From NCBI GenBank assembly GCA_051005735.1, contig JBPCJB010000153.1, positions 1 through 12,085 of the forward strand: a stretch of 12,085 nucleotides of DNA, written 5' to 3'. Numbering within the stretch: the first letter of the stretch is position 1; every line of letters begins with the position of its first letter. The DNA is from Gaiellasilicea sp051005735. Lineage in GTDB: Bacteria > Actinomycetota > Thermoleophilia > Gaiellales > Gaiellaceae. Made by a program: the position numbers and the translations under genes. The notes beneath the pieces were generated by a model that ran no database searches, was not told the DNA's origin, and was given only the letters and a program-made list of their open reading frames with translations. Positions 1-5,941 of this stretch are shown here, piece after piece.

Positions 1-367
1 TCGCGATCTCGCCGGCGCCGTCGAGCGGCTGGCCGAGCGGATCGACGACCCGGCCGAGCAGAGCATCGCCGACGGGGACGCTGACGACGGCGCCCGTGCG
101 CCGGACCGGCTCGCCCTCCTTGACCTCTTGCCACTCGCCGAAGAGCGCGACGCCGACGTTGTCCTCCTCGAGGTTGAACGCGATCCCGACGACGCCGTGC
201 TCGAACTCGAGCCGCTCGAGCGCGATGCAGTTCTCTAGCCCGTGGACGCGCGCGATTCCGTCGCCGATCTGGAGGACGGTGCCGACCTCGGAGAGATCGG
301 TGTGGACGTCGAACTGCTCGATCCGCGACTTGAGGATCGAGGTGATCTCTTCGGGGCGTAGCTTCAC
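1..367 (-). CDS. atpA: ATP synthase F1 subunit alpha, N-terminal part (cut by window edge)
   Basis: This is the first 122 codons of the alpha subunit of F1, which forms the alpha3beta3 catalytic head on the cytoplasmic side and carries the non-catalytic nucleotide sites. What is visible is the N-terminal helix that meets the delta subunit (VKLRPEEITSILKSRIEQ) and the beta-barrel domain with typical stretches such as VLQIGDGIARVHGL (about residues 33-46) and VGDALLGRVVDPLG (about 102-115). The Walker A loop lies beyond the window. Translation starts at GTG 367; an ATG two bases upstream is followed at once by a stop in its own frame. A good Shine-Dalgarno (SD) sequence, AAGGAG at 373-378, sits five bases before the GTG. 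It is the last atp gene visible, 39 bp after the secreted protein gene. Confidence 0.96.
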   Translation of the reverse strand, partial: MKLRPEEITSILKSRIEQFDVHTDLSEVGTVLQIGDGIARVHGLENCIALERLEFEHGVVGIAFNLEEDNVGVALFGEWQEVKEGEPVRRTGAVVSVPVGDALLGRVVDPLGQPLDGAGEIA

Positions 368-406
368 ATCAGCTCCTTGCTGGTTTCTGGTGGATGGGTC
401 GGCGGC

Positions 407-892
407 TCAGCGCAGCCGGATGATCGCGCAGCTGCGTCCGCTCTCGTTGCCGGCCGCATCGGTCGCGGTCGCGCAGACTGTGAAGGTTCCCCGCAGACCC
501 TTCGGAGCCCGCCAGACGGCGGTCGTCAACGAGCCGTTGGCCCGGGCGGCGACCGTCACGGACTTGACCAGGCGGATGATGCTCTTGACCCTGAACTCGA
601 CCGTCACCGTCGCGCCGCGGTTGTCCTCGACCCTCGCCCTGAGCGGCACGGCGGAGCCCGCGGGACCGCTCCAGCCGAGCACGCTCACGGTGGGGGGAGC
701 CGTGTCGAGGACGAGCTTCGGGCCGTCCGCCGAGGCTGCATCGTCGCGGCTGGTCGAAACGCTGAAGGCCAGCTGCGACGCCGTCGAAACTTCGGACGTC
801 GTCTGACCTGCGACCGCGCCACCGGCCGGCGCGATGCCCACCGTGGCGACGATGGCCGTCGCGATAACGGCTGCGACCAGGTGAGTCCGCAT
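407..892 (-). CDS. Secreted Ig-like-fold hypothetical protein inside the atp operon
   Basis: This encodes a 161-aa protein of unknown function. Residues 1-28 look like a Sec signal peptide: a short basic start (MRTH), a hydrophobic run (residues 5-21) and an AVA site before G29. A low-complexity Ser/Thr/Ala linker follows (about 30-57). Residues 66-161 read as one beta-sandwich domain with alternating hydrophobic strands (PPTVSVLGWS, VPLRARVEDN, TVTVEFRVK) and an end motif, ATATDAAGNESG (141-152), typical of bacterial Ig-like or Big-type domains. C140 and C155 could form a disulfide. The ATG at 892 is preferred because the signal peptide begins there; the nearest AGGAG is about 20 bp upstream, so the start is not certain, and a GTG at 934 is the alternative. 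It lies in the operon direction, 98 bp after atpH and 39 bp before atpA. The reading is fold-level only. Confidence 0.78.
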   Translation of the reverse strand: MRTHLVAAVIATAIVATVGIAPAGGAVAGQTTSEVSTASQLAFSVSTSRDDAASADGPKLVLDTAPPTVSVLGWSGPAGSAVPLRARVEDNRGATVTVEFRVKSIIRLVKSVTVAARANGSLTTAVWRAPKGLRGTFTVCATATDAAGNESGRSCAIIRLR

Positions 893-990
893 GCGACGGA
901 AGGGTAGCGCTGCTCTCCTGCTCGGGGGTCTCACGTGGAAGCGCGCGCGATCTGCCACGCGGGAGCTTCCGACAACGACCTTGCGCACGG

Positions 991-1524
991 TCAGCGCGCC
1001 CTGACGAGGTCGTGGCGGAGCTGCTCGATGCGTCCTCGCACGCTTGCGTCGACCCGGAGCGTGCCCGCCCGCAGGACGAGGCCGCCGATCAGGGACGGGT
1101 CGACCTTGCGGGTCGCCTCGACCGAGCGTCCGGAGGCCTGCTCGATCTTCTTCAGGATCGACGCCGCCTCCTCCTCGGAGAGCTCGAACGCGGTCGTCAG
1201 CTCGACGTTCAGCCGCTTCTCCTCGGCGGCCACGAGCCGGTCGAGCTCGCGGTAGATCTCCTCCAGCTCCGCAGCACGACCCTTCTCGACCACGAGGAGA
1301 ACGAAGTTGCGCGTGAGCTCGTCGGCGTCGCCGAGGATCTCGCCGAGGACGTCGGCCTTCGCGCGCGCGTCGAGCTCGGGGTTCGAGAGCACGTTGCGGA
1401 GCTCGGGCACCGCCGCGATCGCGGCGGCGAAGTCGCCGATCTCCTCGTGGACGGCGGTCAGCTTCCCCTGCTCCTGCGCGGCCTGGAAGACCGACCGCGC
1501 GTACATGAGCTGCGAGACCGCCAC
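991..1524 (-). CDS. atpH: ATP synthase F1 subunit delta
   Basis: This is the delta subunit (OSCP homologue) of the peripheral stalk, which ties the top of the alpha3beta3 head to the b subunits. The 177 aa match the usual length. The N-terminal helical domain opens MAVSQLMYARSVFQAA, in line with the family's start. The C-terminal domain carries the conserved DPSLIGGLVLRAG (about 141-153) and RIEQLRHDL (165-173). It is a plain delta subunit, not the b-delta fusion seen in Mycobacterium. The start is GTG 1524, preceded six bases upstream by GAGGG (1531-1535). That SD sits in one arm of the long palindrome occupying the spacer from atpF, so initiation may depend on melting the hairpin. The stop at 991 is 98 bp before the secreted protein gene. 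Confidence 0.95.
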   Translation of the reverse strand: MAVSQLMYARSVFQAAQEQGKLTAVHEEIGDFAAAIAAVPELRNVLSNPELDARAKADVLGEILGDADELTRNFVLLVVEKGRAAELEEIYRELDRLVAAEEKRLNVELTTAFELSEEEAASILKKIEQASGRSVEATRKVDPSLIGGLVLRAGTLRVDASVRGRIEQLRHDLVRAR

Positions 1525-1694
1525 TAGTGGCCCTCGCGGTGACGGTTTCGAGTCTCTGGCGCGCGAGCTGCAAGCGATGCAAGGACGCAGGGAGCGTGCA
1601 GGCCGGTTGGCCTGGACGCGACCGAGGACGCCGCAGCGCGCCGCAGATCGCGCGTCAGAGGCTCCCTAACTGTCGCCGCGAGGGCCACAACTAG
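1524..1694 (-). repeat. Long imperfect palindrome filling the atpF-atpH spacer
   Basis: The spacer between the atpF stop (1691) and atpH start (1524) folds back on itself. Outer arms 1527-1543 and 1672-1688 match at 16 of 17 positions; the identical core is 13 bp (GTGGCCCTCGCGG). A second block, 1550-1571 with 1643-1664, matches at 19 of 22. The centre is a hairpin, 1599-1604 with 1609-1614, around a 4-nt loop, extended by four pairs (1594-1597 with 1616-1619) across one mismatch. The bases between 1572 and 1593 pair poorly with their partners. In the mRNA the first arm begins two bases after the atpF UAG, and the last arm contains the atpH SD. It could be a translational-coupling structure or an ERIC-like palindromic intergenic repeat. 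The pairing is read directly from sequence; the function is inferred. Confidence 0.82.
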
Positions 1695-2218
1695 ACCCGT
1701 TCCTGCTCGAGCGCGGAGAAGTCGAGCTCGCCGATCGCGTCCTCGATCAGCTTGCGGTGGTCGTCGCGGTCGAGCACCTTGCCGGTGACCTTGCTCGTCG
1801 CGACGAGGGTCAGATCGGCGACCTCGGAGCGGATCTGGTCGAGCGCACGGGCCGTCTCTGCCTCGATCTGCTTGCGCGTGTCCTCGAGGCGGCGCTGCCG
1901 GTCGACCTCGATCTCCTCGCGGGCCCGGTCGCGCTGCGAGTCGGCGACCTTGCGCGCCTCGGTGAGGATCTCCCCCGCCTCGCTCTTCGCCTGGCCGATC
2001 AGCGCCTTGTGCTCCTCGAGCAGCTTCCTCGCCTCGGACCGGGCATGCTCGGCCTCCTCGACGGAGCTGCGGATTCGCTCGCGCCGGTCGTCGATCGTCT
2101 TCTGAATCGGCCCGAAGGCGAACTTGCGCAGGACGAAGAAGGTGATCGCGAAGCAGACGAGCGTCCAGATCATCAGACCCGGGACGACGTCGATCAGCGG
2201 CGATGCTGCGAGGATCAT
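1691..2218 (-). CDS. atpF: ATP synthase Fo subunit b
   Basis: Subunit b is the membrane-anchored peripheral stalk that holds F1 against rotation. The 175-aa product has one N-terminal membrane span (about residues 9-31, PGLMIWTLVCFAITFFVLRKF region) and then a long charged helix rich in Ala, Glu, Lys and Arg (about 40-150) that would form the right-handed b2 coiled coil. The C-terminal VTGKVLDRDDHRKLIEDAI (about 144-162) is the usual delta-binding end. It starts at ATG 2218 with a purine-rich SD (GGAAGGAAG, 2226-2234) and follows atpE by 18 bp. The stop codon UAG at 1693-1691 abuts the palindrome that separates it from atpH. Confidence 0.96.
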   Translation of the reverse strand: MILAASPLIDVVPGLMIWTLVCFAITFFVLRKFAFGPIQKTIDDRRERIRSSVEEAEHARSEARKLLEEHKALIGQAKSEAGEILTEARKVADSQRDRAREEIEVDRQRRLEDTRKQIEAETARALDQIRSEVADLTLVATSKVTGKVLDRDDHRKLIEDAIGELDFSALEQERV

Positions 2219-2236
2219 GGGGCGACTTCCTTCCTG

Positions 2237-2497
2237 CTAGACGAGGACGTAGGCGAGCAGGCCGCCGATCAGGCCGTAGAAGACGACGGCCTCGGTGAGG
2301 GCGAAGCCCAGCCACTGGATGCCTGTGAGCTCACCGCGGAGCTCGGGCTGGCGCGCGACCGCCTGGATCATCGAGCCGAAGATGTTGCCGATCCCGATCC
2401 CGGCGCCGAGCGAGCCGAGGCCGATGCCGAGCGCGAGCGCGATCGCCTTGCCGGCGTCCACGTTCGAGGCGGCTTCCTGAGCGAGCAGAGTGAACAT
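2237..2497 (-). CDS. atpE: ATP synthase Fo subunit c
   Basis: Subunit c is the hairpin protein that forms the rotating ring of Fo. It is 86 aa long with two membrane helices joined by the polar loop ARQPE (residues 48-52). Helix 1 carries the glycine-rich packing motif (LGIGLGSLGAGIGIG, 23-37). Helix 2 carries the ion-binding carboxylate E69 in GFALTEAVVFYGLI. The residues after E69 are Ala and Val rather than the Ser/Thr of sodium-binding rings, so proton coupling is expected. The first ten residues (MFTLLAQEAA) are longer than in E. coli. It starts at ATG 2497, 23 bp after atpB, behind the strongest ribosome-binding site of the operon, which fits the need for many c copies per complex. Confidence 0.97.
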   Translation of the reverse strand: MFTLLAQEAASNVDAGKAIALALGIGLGSLGAGIGIGNIFGSMIQAVARQPELRGELTGIQWLGFALTEAVVFYGLIGGLLAYVLV

Positions 2498-2507
2498 GAA
2501 GCGATGT

Positions 2508-2514
2508 CCTCCTT
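2508..2514 (-). promoter_or_regulatory. Strong Shine-Dalgarno for atpE
   Basis: AAGGAGG, a near-complete match to the anti-SD, lies ten bases upstream of the atpE ATG. Its neighbours atpB, the atpI-like gene and atpZ have weak or no SD. The contrast fits higher translation of the ring subunit; that reading is inference. Confidence 0.75.
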
Positions 2515-2520
2515 GGGGTC

Positions 2521-3408
2521 TTAGTGCTCCGGCTCGATCGCCGAGCCGATATAGATGGCAGAGAGAGCGGCGAAGATGAACGCCTGGATCGAGACGACGA
2601 TCACGACCTCGAACAGGTAGAACGCGGCCGCCGCCGGAACCGCCACGGCGGCAATCGCGAGGTTGCCGATCACGAAGATCAGGCCGATGAAGGTCAGGAT
2701 CAGCATGTGGCCGGCGAGCATGTTCGCGTAGAGCCGGACGGAGAGGCTGATCAGGCGCATGAACTGGCCGAGGACCTCGAGCGGCACGATCAGCGGGTAC
2801 ATCGCCTTCGGCACGTCCGGAATCCAGCTCTTGAAGTACTTGACCGGGCCGTTGTGGCGAATCCCCTCGACGTGGGTGAAGACGAAGGTCATCAGCGCGA
2901 GGGCGAGCGTGACCGAGATCGACGACGTGGCCGCGTAGACGGCGAGCGTCGGCAACTCGACGCCGAAGATCTCCACCTTCTCGTTCGAGAGCGGCAAGGG
3001 GATGAACCCGAGCATGTTCACGACCCAGATGAAGAGCATCAGCGTCGCCACGTAGGGGAACCAGCGTCCGATCGCCTTGTGCGGCAGGCCTTGCTCGGCG
3101 ACCTGGGTCTGAGCGATCTCGTAGACGATCTCGCCCACCGCCTGGCGGCGGCTTGGGTCGTTCTTCGACCCGACCTTGATCCGCATCAGCGCAAGACCGA
3201 GCGCGATCGTCACGAGCGTCCCGAGAATCAGGTAGGCGACCGCCTTGTTGATCGAGAGGTCGAGGGGGCCGAGGTGGATCGGGATCCACTCGCCGATCTC
3301 GAAGTCGTGCTCCGGATTGAACTCCTCGCTCTCGGCGCCCTCGGCCCCGAAGGCGACCCCAGGGGCGAGTAGCGCGAGGCCGAGGAGAAGCGTTAGCGCT
3401 CGCTTCAT
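2521..3408 (-). CDS. atpB: ATP synthase Fo subunit a
   Basis: Subunit a forms the two proton half-channels beside the c ring. The 295-aa product has the essential arginine R225 in SLSVRLYANMLAGH (222-234), equivalent to E. coli R210, and Q275 in the last helix (VSIQAFIFA), close to E. coli Q252. Hydrophobic helices lie near 56-76, 116-140, 153-178, 203-222, 234-265 and 264-288. Unusually, the N-terminus (residues 1-21, basic MKR, Leu/Ala core, AFG/A end) looks like a cleavable signal peptide ahead of an acidic stretch (EGAESEEFNPEHDFE). The ATG at 3408 overlaps the stop of the atpI-like gene by four bases (ATGA), so translational coupling is likely; the SD is poor. It stops at TAA 2521. Confidence 0.96.
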   Translation of the reverse strand: MKRALTLLLGLALLAPGVAFGAEGAESEEFNPEHDFEIGEWIPIHLGPLDLSINKAVAYLILGTLVTIALGLALMRIKVGSKNDPSRRQAVGEIVYEIAQTQVAEQGLPHKAIGRWFPYVATLMLFIWVVNMLGFIPLPLSNEKVEIFGVELPTLAVYAATSSISVTLALALMTFVFTHVEGIRHNGPVKYFKSWIPDVPKAMYPLIVPLEVLGQFMRLISLSVRLYANMLAGHMLILTFIGLIFVIGNLAIAAVAVPAAAAFYLFEVVIVVSIQAFIFAALSAIYIGSAIEPEH

Positions 3409-3794
3409 GCCGTGTCCGCCGAGAAGTAGAGGGCGAGCGAGACGGCCAGCTCGAGCGTGTAGGCGAGCGCGTACAGCAGGAGGACGGCGAGCGCGAGCCG
3501 CGCGTCCGTTGCTGCGAGCGCGATCACGACCACCATCACCGCAAGCGCTCGAAAGGTCATTCCGAAGCCCATCACTCCTCCGGCGGCGAGGGTACCCGCG
3601 CTCGGCACGAGGTGCGTCAATAGGAGCGCGAGCAGGCGCGAGGCGGCCCAGAGGACACCGCCGATCAGCCAGGCCCGCAGCGACCAGCCCGCGGCGAGGA
3701 AGACGGGGAACGCGAGGACGACGACTGCGGCGCCCGCGAGGAGCGGAATCGTCGGGCTCGGCAGCGGCCTCGGAGTGGCGAAGACGCCCGGCAT
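3405..3794 (-). CDS. atpI: AtpI-like ATP synthase accessory membrane protein
   Basis: This is a 129-aa hydrophobic protein with four predicted membrane helices (about residues 17-36, 41-62, 66-95 and 98-122). It sits where atpI normally stands, between atpZ and atpB. AtpI proteins are small accessory factors linked to c-ring assembly or Mg2+ supply and are not part of the final complex; sequences are poorly conserved, so the name rests mainly on topology, size and position. ATG 3794 follows the atpZ TAG with no gap (TAGATG), and its TGA overlaps the atpB ATG, which suggests termination-reinitiation along these three genes. I see no SD. Confidence 0.72.
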   Translation of the reverse strand: MPGVFATPRPLPSPTIPLLAGAAVVVLAFPVFLAAGWSLRAWLIGGVLWAASRLLALLLTHLVPSAGTLAAGGVMGFGMTFRALAVMVVVIALAATDARLALAVLLLYALAYTLELAVSLALYFSADTA

Positions 3795-3998
3795 CTAGAG
3801 CGCGTGCCTGTAGCGCTTGTAGGTCGTGAAGACGCCGACGGGGATTCCGAGGATCGCGCCGACGAGGAACCCGTAGGCCGCGTTGCCGAGCAGCCAGCCG
3901 ATTCCTGCGGCGATCGCGATCACGGCGAGGGTTGTCCCGATCAGGACGGAACCGGCGCCCGCGAGGCTGAGGCTCGAGCGAGAGGTGGCGGGCTCCAT
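3795..3998 (-). CDS. atpZ: AtpZ-type small membrane protein, first gene of atp operon
   Basis: This is a 67-aa protein with two membrane helices (about residues 11-36 and 41-57) and a basic tail (YKRYRHAL). It matches the AtpZ family of small proteins that open many atp operons and are linked to divalent-cation transport or assembly. The helix-2 pattern AYGFLVGAILGIPVGVFTTYKRY resembles the family's glycine-rich second span ending in a short cytoplasmic tail. The ATG at 3998 is preferred: no SD precedes it, and a sigma70-like promoter ends eight bases upstream, giving a near-leaderless message. TTG 4016 and the codons after it would lie within the promoter. The stop TAG directly abuts the next ATG. 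Confidence 0.8.
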   Translation of the reverse strand: MEPATSRSSLSLAGAGSVLIGTTLAVIAIAAGIGWLLGNAAYGFLVGAILGIPVGVFTTYKRYRHAL

Positions 3999-4006
3999 CC
4001 ACGGCC

Positions 4007-4035
4007 AGCATACCAAAGTAGCGCGACATTGTGAC
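4007..4035 (-). promoter_or_regulatory. Predicted leaderless promoter of the atp operon
   Basis: On the minus strand GTCACA (4035-4030, four of six to the -35 consensus) and TATGCT (4012-4007, four of six to the -10) are 17 bp apart. Transcription would start within a base or two of the atpZ ATG at 3998. The absence of any SD before that ATG supports a leaderless message. No start-site data are available. Confidence 0.55.
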
Positions 4036-4039
4036 AGCG

Positions 4040-4063
4040 AAAAGCGCGATCTTTGCGGCTTTT
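4040..4063. promoter_or_regulatory. Inverted repeat between divergent promoters, candidate operator
   Basis: AAAAGC (4040-4045) and GCTTTT (4058-4063) form perfect 6-bp arms around 12 bp, in an AT-rich patch that stands out from the GC-rich surroundings. It lies five bases upstream of the atp -35 and overlaps the hydrolase -35 (4053-4058). A regulator binding here could affect both promoters. It could also be chance or simple promoter AT-richness. Confidence 0.35.
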
Positions 4064-4081
4064 CCCCCGACTTTGTACGAT
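4053..4081 (+). promoter_or_regulatory. Predicted leaderless promoter of the alpha/beta hydrolase gene
   Basis: TTGCGG (4053-4058, three of six) and TACGAT (4076-4081, four of six) are 17 bp apart. The A of the ATG at 4088 is exactly seven bases after the -10, the usual start-site distance, and there is no SD. This supports ATG 4088 as both transcription and translation start. Confidence 0.55.
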
Positions 4082-4087
4082 CGCTGG

Positions 4088-4798
4088 ATGGAGCGTCTGG
4101 TTCTCGTCCACGGCTCGGTCACGAACGGGGCGACCACCTGGGGAGCGCAGCGGCCGCTCGAGGAGCGATACGAGGTCGTCGTGCTCGAGCGGCCGGGCTT
4201 TCCGCCCGGGCCAGCCGTCGAGCGCGTCGATTTCGACGAGCACGCCGTCTGGGTTGCCGAGCGGCTCGAGCCGGGCGACCACCTCGCCGGGCACTCCTAC
4301 GGCGGCGTGATCTCGCTCCTCGCCGCAGCCGGTTTCCTGGAGCTTCGCTCCTTGAGCGTGCTCGAGCCGCCGTGCTTCGACGTCGCCCGCGGCGAGCCTG
4401 CCGTGGAGGCATTCGTCGCCGGGGCGATCGCGCTTCGGCGAGAGGGGCCAGGCGAGCCGGAGCCCTACCTGAGGCTCTTCCTCCGCGCGGTTGGGTCGAC
4501 CTACGATCCGCCCTCACCCCTCCCGCCCGCGCTCGAGCAGGGAGCGAGGACGTTGCTCTCGGAGCGCCCACCGTACGAGGCGAAGATCCCGCTGGCGCGG
4601 CTGCGCGAGCTGCCGTTTCCGAAGCTCGTCGTCTCGGGCGCCCACCACGCCGCCTTCGACTCGGTCTGCGACGTCCTCGAGCGCGAGCTCGACGCCGAGC
4701 GCGTCGTCCTCACGGGCGCCGGCCACGCCGTCCAGCGGGCGCCCGGCTTCAACGAGCGGCTGCTCGCCTTCCTCGAGCGCGCGAGCGAACCCAAGTGA
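4088..4798 (+). CDS. Alpha/beta hydrolase, substrate unknown
   Basis: This is a 236-aa cytoplasmic protein of the alpha/beta-hydrolase fold without a signal peptide. Visible motifs are the oxyanion-hole HGS (residues 8-10), the nucleophile elbow GHSYGG (S70, 68-73) and the catalytic histidine H213 in GAGHAVQ. The usual acid position after strand 7 reads SGAHHAAFD, with His where Asp is common, so the acid may instead be D191 or E93 (VLEPP). The likely reaction is ester, amide or similar hydrolysis; the substrate cannot be told. I take ATG 4088 rather than GTG 4031 because strand 1 (ERLVLVHG) begins right after it and the promoter spacing fits. It is on the opposite strand to its neighbours, between wecA and the atp operon, and ends 15 bp from the wecA stop. 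Confidence 0.87.
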   Translation: MERLVLVHGSVTNGATTWGAQRPLEERYEVVVLERPGFPPGPAVERVDFDEHAVWVAERLEPGDHLAGHSYGGVISLLAAAGFLELRSLSVLEPPCFDVARGEPAVEAFVAGAIALRREGPGEPEPYLRLFLRAVGSTYDPPSPLPPALEQGARTLLSERPPYEAKIPLARLRELPFPKLVVSGAHHAAFDSVCDVLERELDAERVVLTGAGHAVQRAPGFNERLLAFLERASEPK

Positions 4799-4813
4799 CA
4801 CTCTCTTACTAGG

Positions 4814-5932
4814 TCAAGCCGAGCGGCGGTGGCGCGCGGCTTCCTCGGTTCGCCGCACGCGCGGGTTCGCCAGCTTGACGATCTCGAGCAGGTAGACGAT
4901 GTAGATCGAGAAGCCGAGCGCGATGAGCGCGATCGCAGCTGCGGCGAGCGTCTCCCAGAGGTGCCATTCTCCGCCCGCCCGGAACGGGATGAAGCGGGTC
5001 GCGAGCGCCGCTGCGGCGAGAGCAGCGCACCAGGCCCACATCGTCACGGCGGCGCGGCGCTGGGTGAAGCCTCGTCGGAGGAAGCGGTGGTGAAGGTGCG
5101 CCTGGTCCGGCGCGTACACCTTCTCGCGGTTCTTCAGTCTGCGCGCGACCACGAACGACGTGTCGAGGATCGGCACCGCGAGCACGAGCAGCGGGAAGAG
5201 GAGCGCGACGGTCGCGGCCGTCTTCAGCAGTCCCTGGATCGAAACCGCGGCGAGGATGAAGCCGAGCATGAGCGCGCCGGAGTCACCCATGAAGATCCGG
5301 GCCGGGTAGAAGTTGTGGCGCAGGAAGCCGATGCAGGCGCCGGCGATGATCGCCGAGAGGATCGCCGGATCGGGCTTCCCGAGCGAGAGCGCGATCACGC
5401 AGAAGGTCGCGCCCGAGATCGCGCAGACGCCGGCGGCGAGCCCGTCGAGGCCGTCCAGGAAGTTGACCATGTTCATGATCGCGACGATCCAGAGCACGGT
5501 CAGCGGCATCCCGACCCACTCCGGCAGCTCGTGGATCCCGAGGAACGGAAAGGTGAAGCGGTCGACCCAGACGCCGAAGACGACGGGGATCACCGCTGCG
5601 ATGAGCTGTCCGGCGAGCTTCTGGGTCGCGGGCAGGCGGCGGAAATCGTCGATCGCGCCGACGAGCGCCGCGACGGCGGCCCCGAGCAGGACACCGCGCG
5701 TCTCGCGGCCGAGATCGAGGAACGCGAGCGCCGGGATGAAGATCCCGAAGAAGATCGCGAGCCCGCCGAGCCGTGGGATCGGGTTCAGGTTGAGTCGGCG
5801 CTTCTCGGGCACGTCGACGACGCCGAGCAGCCGTGCCATTCCGCCCACCGCCGGCGTGAGCAGGATCACGATCACGAGCGCGACCACCGCGCCGTAGAGG
5901 ACTTCCGGGTTGTCGAGCAGCTCCTGGGGCAC
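4814..5932 (-). CDS. wecA: Undecaprenyl-phosphate N-acetylglucosaminyl-1-phosphate transferase family (WecA/TagO)
   Basis: This is a polytopic enzyme of the MraY/WecA superfamily that transfers a sugar-1-phosphate from a UDP-sugar to undecaprenyl (or decaprenyl) phosphate, starting cell-wall polymer or glycan synthesis. The 372 aa hold about ten or eleven membrane helices. Diagnostic sites are D95-D96 (GAIDDFRRLP), N157-D160-D163 (NFLDGLDGLAAG), D217 (FMGDSGALMLG) and the HLHHR motif (279-283), which is typical of the WecA/TagO branch rather than MraY. The C-terminal tail is basic. Start GTG 5932 lies nine bases after the upp stop without a clear SD, so it is probably read from the upp message. 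In Actinomycetota a homologue commonly precedes the atp genes. The exact sugar is inferred from the family. Confidence 0.92.
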   Translation of the reverse strand: MPQELLDNPEVLYGAVVALVIVILLTPAVGGMARLLGVVDVPEKRRLNLNPIPRLGGLAIFFGIFIPALAFLDLGRETRGVLLGAAVAALVGAIDDFRRLPATQKLAGQLIAAVIPVVFGVWVDRFTFPFLGIHELPEWVGMPLTVLWIVAIMNMVNFLDGLDGLAAGVCAISGATFCVIALSLGKPDPAILSAIIAGACIGFLRHNFYPARIFMGDSGALMLGFILAAVSIQGLLKTAATVALLFPLLVLAVPILDTSFVVARRLKNREKVYAPDQAHLHHRFLRRGFTQRRAAVTMWAWCAALAAAALATRFIPFRAGGEWHLWETLAAAAIALIALGFSIYIVYLLEIVKLANPRVRRTEEAARHRRSA

Positions 5933-5941
5933 GGCTAACGC

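Noticed and set aside
96..907. Plus-strand open frames over the atpA start and the secreted protein gene
   Set aside because: They are low-complexity Ser/Arg-rich frames; the minus strand holds the signal peptide, Ig-like pattern and operon direction.
937..970. Hairpin GGAAGC/GCTTCC in the atpH-secreted gene gap as a terminator
   Set aside because: The stem is six pairs with a 22-base loop and no T-tract follows; it is too weak to call.
1524..1694. tRNA or other known structured RNA in the atpF-atpH spacer
   Set aside because: There is no cloverleaf, T-loop sequence or CCA end; a single long fold-back explains the pattern better.
4031..4087. Upstream GTG 4031 as hydrolase start
   Set aside because: It would add 19 residues ahead of strand 1 and place coding sequence over the hydrolase promoter; no SD supports it.
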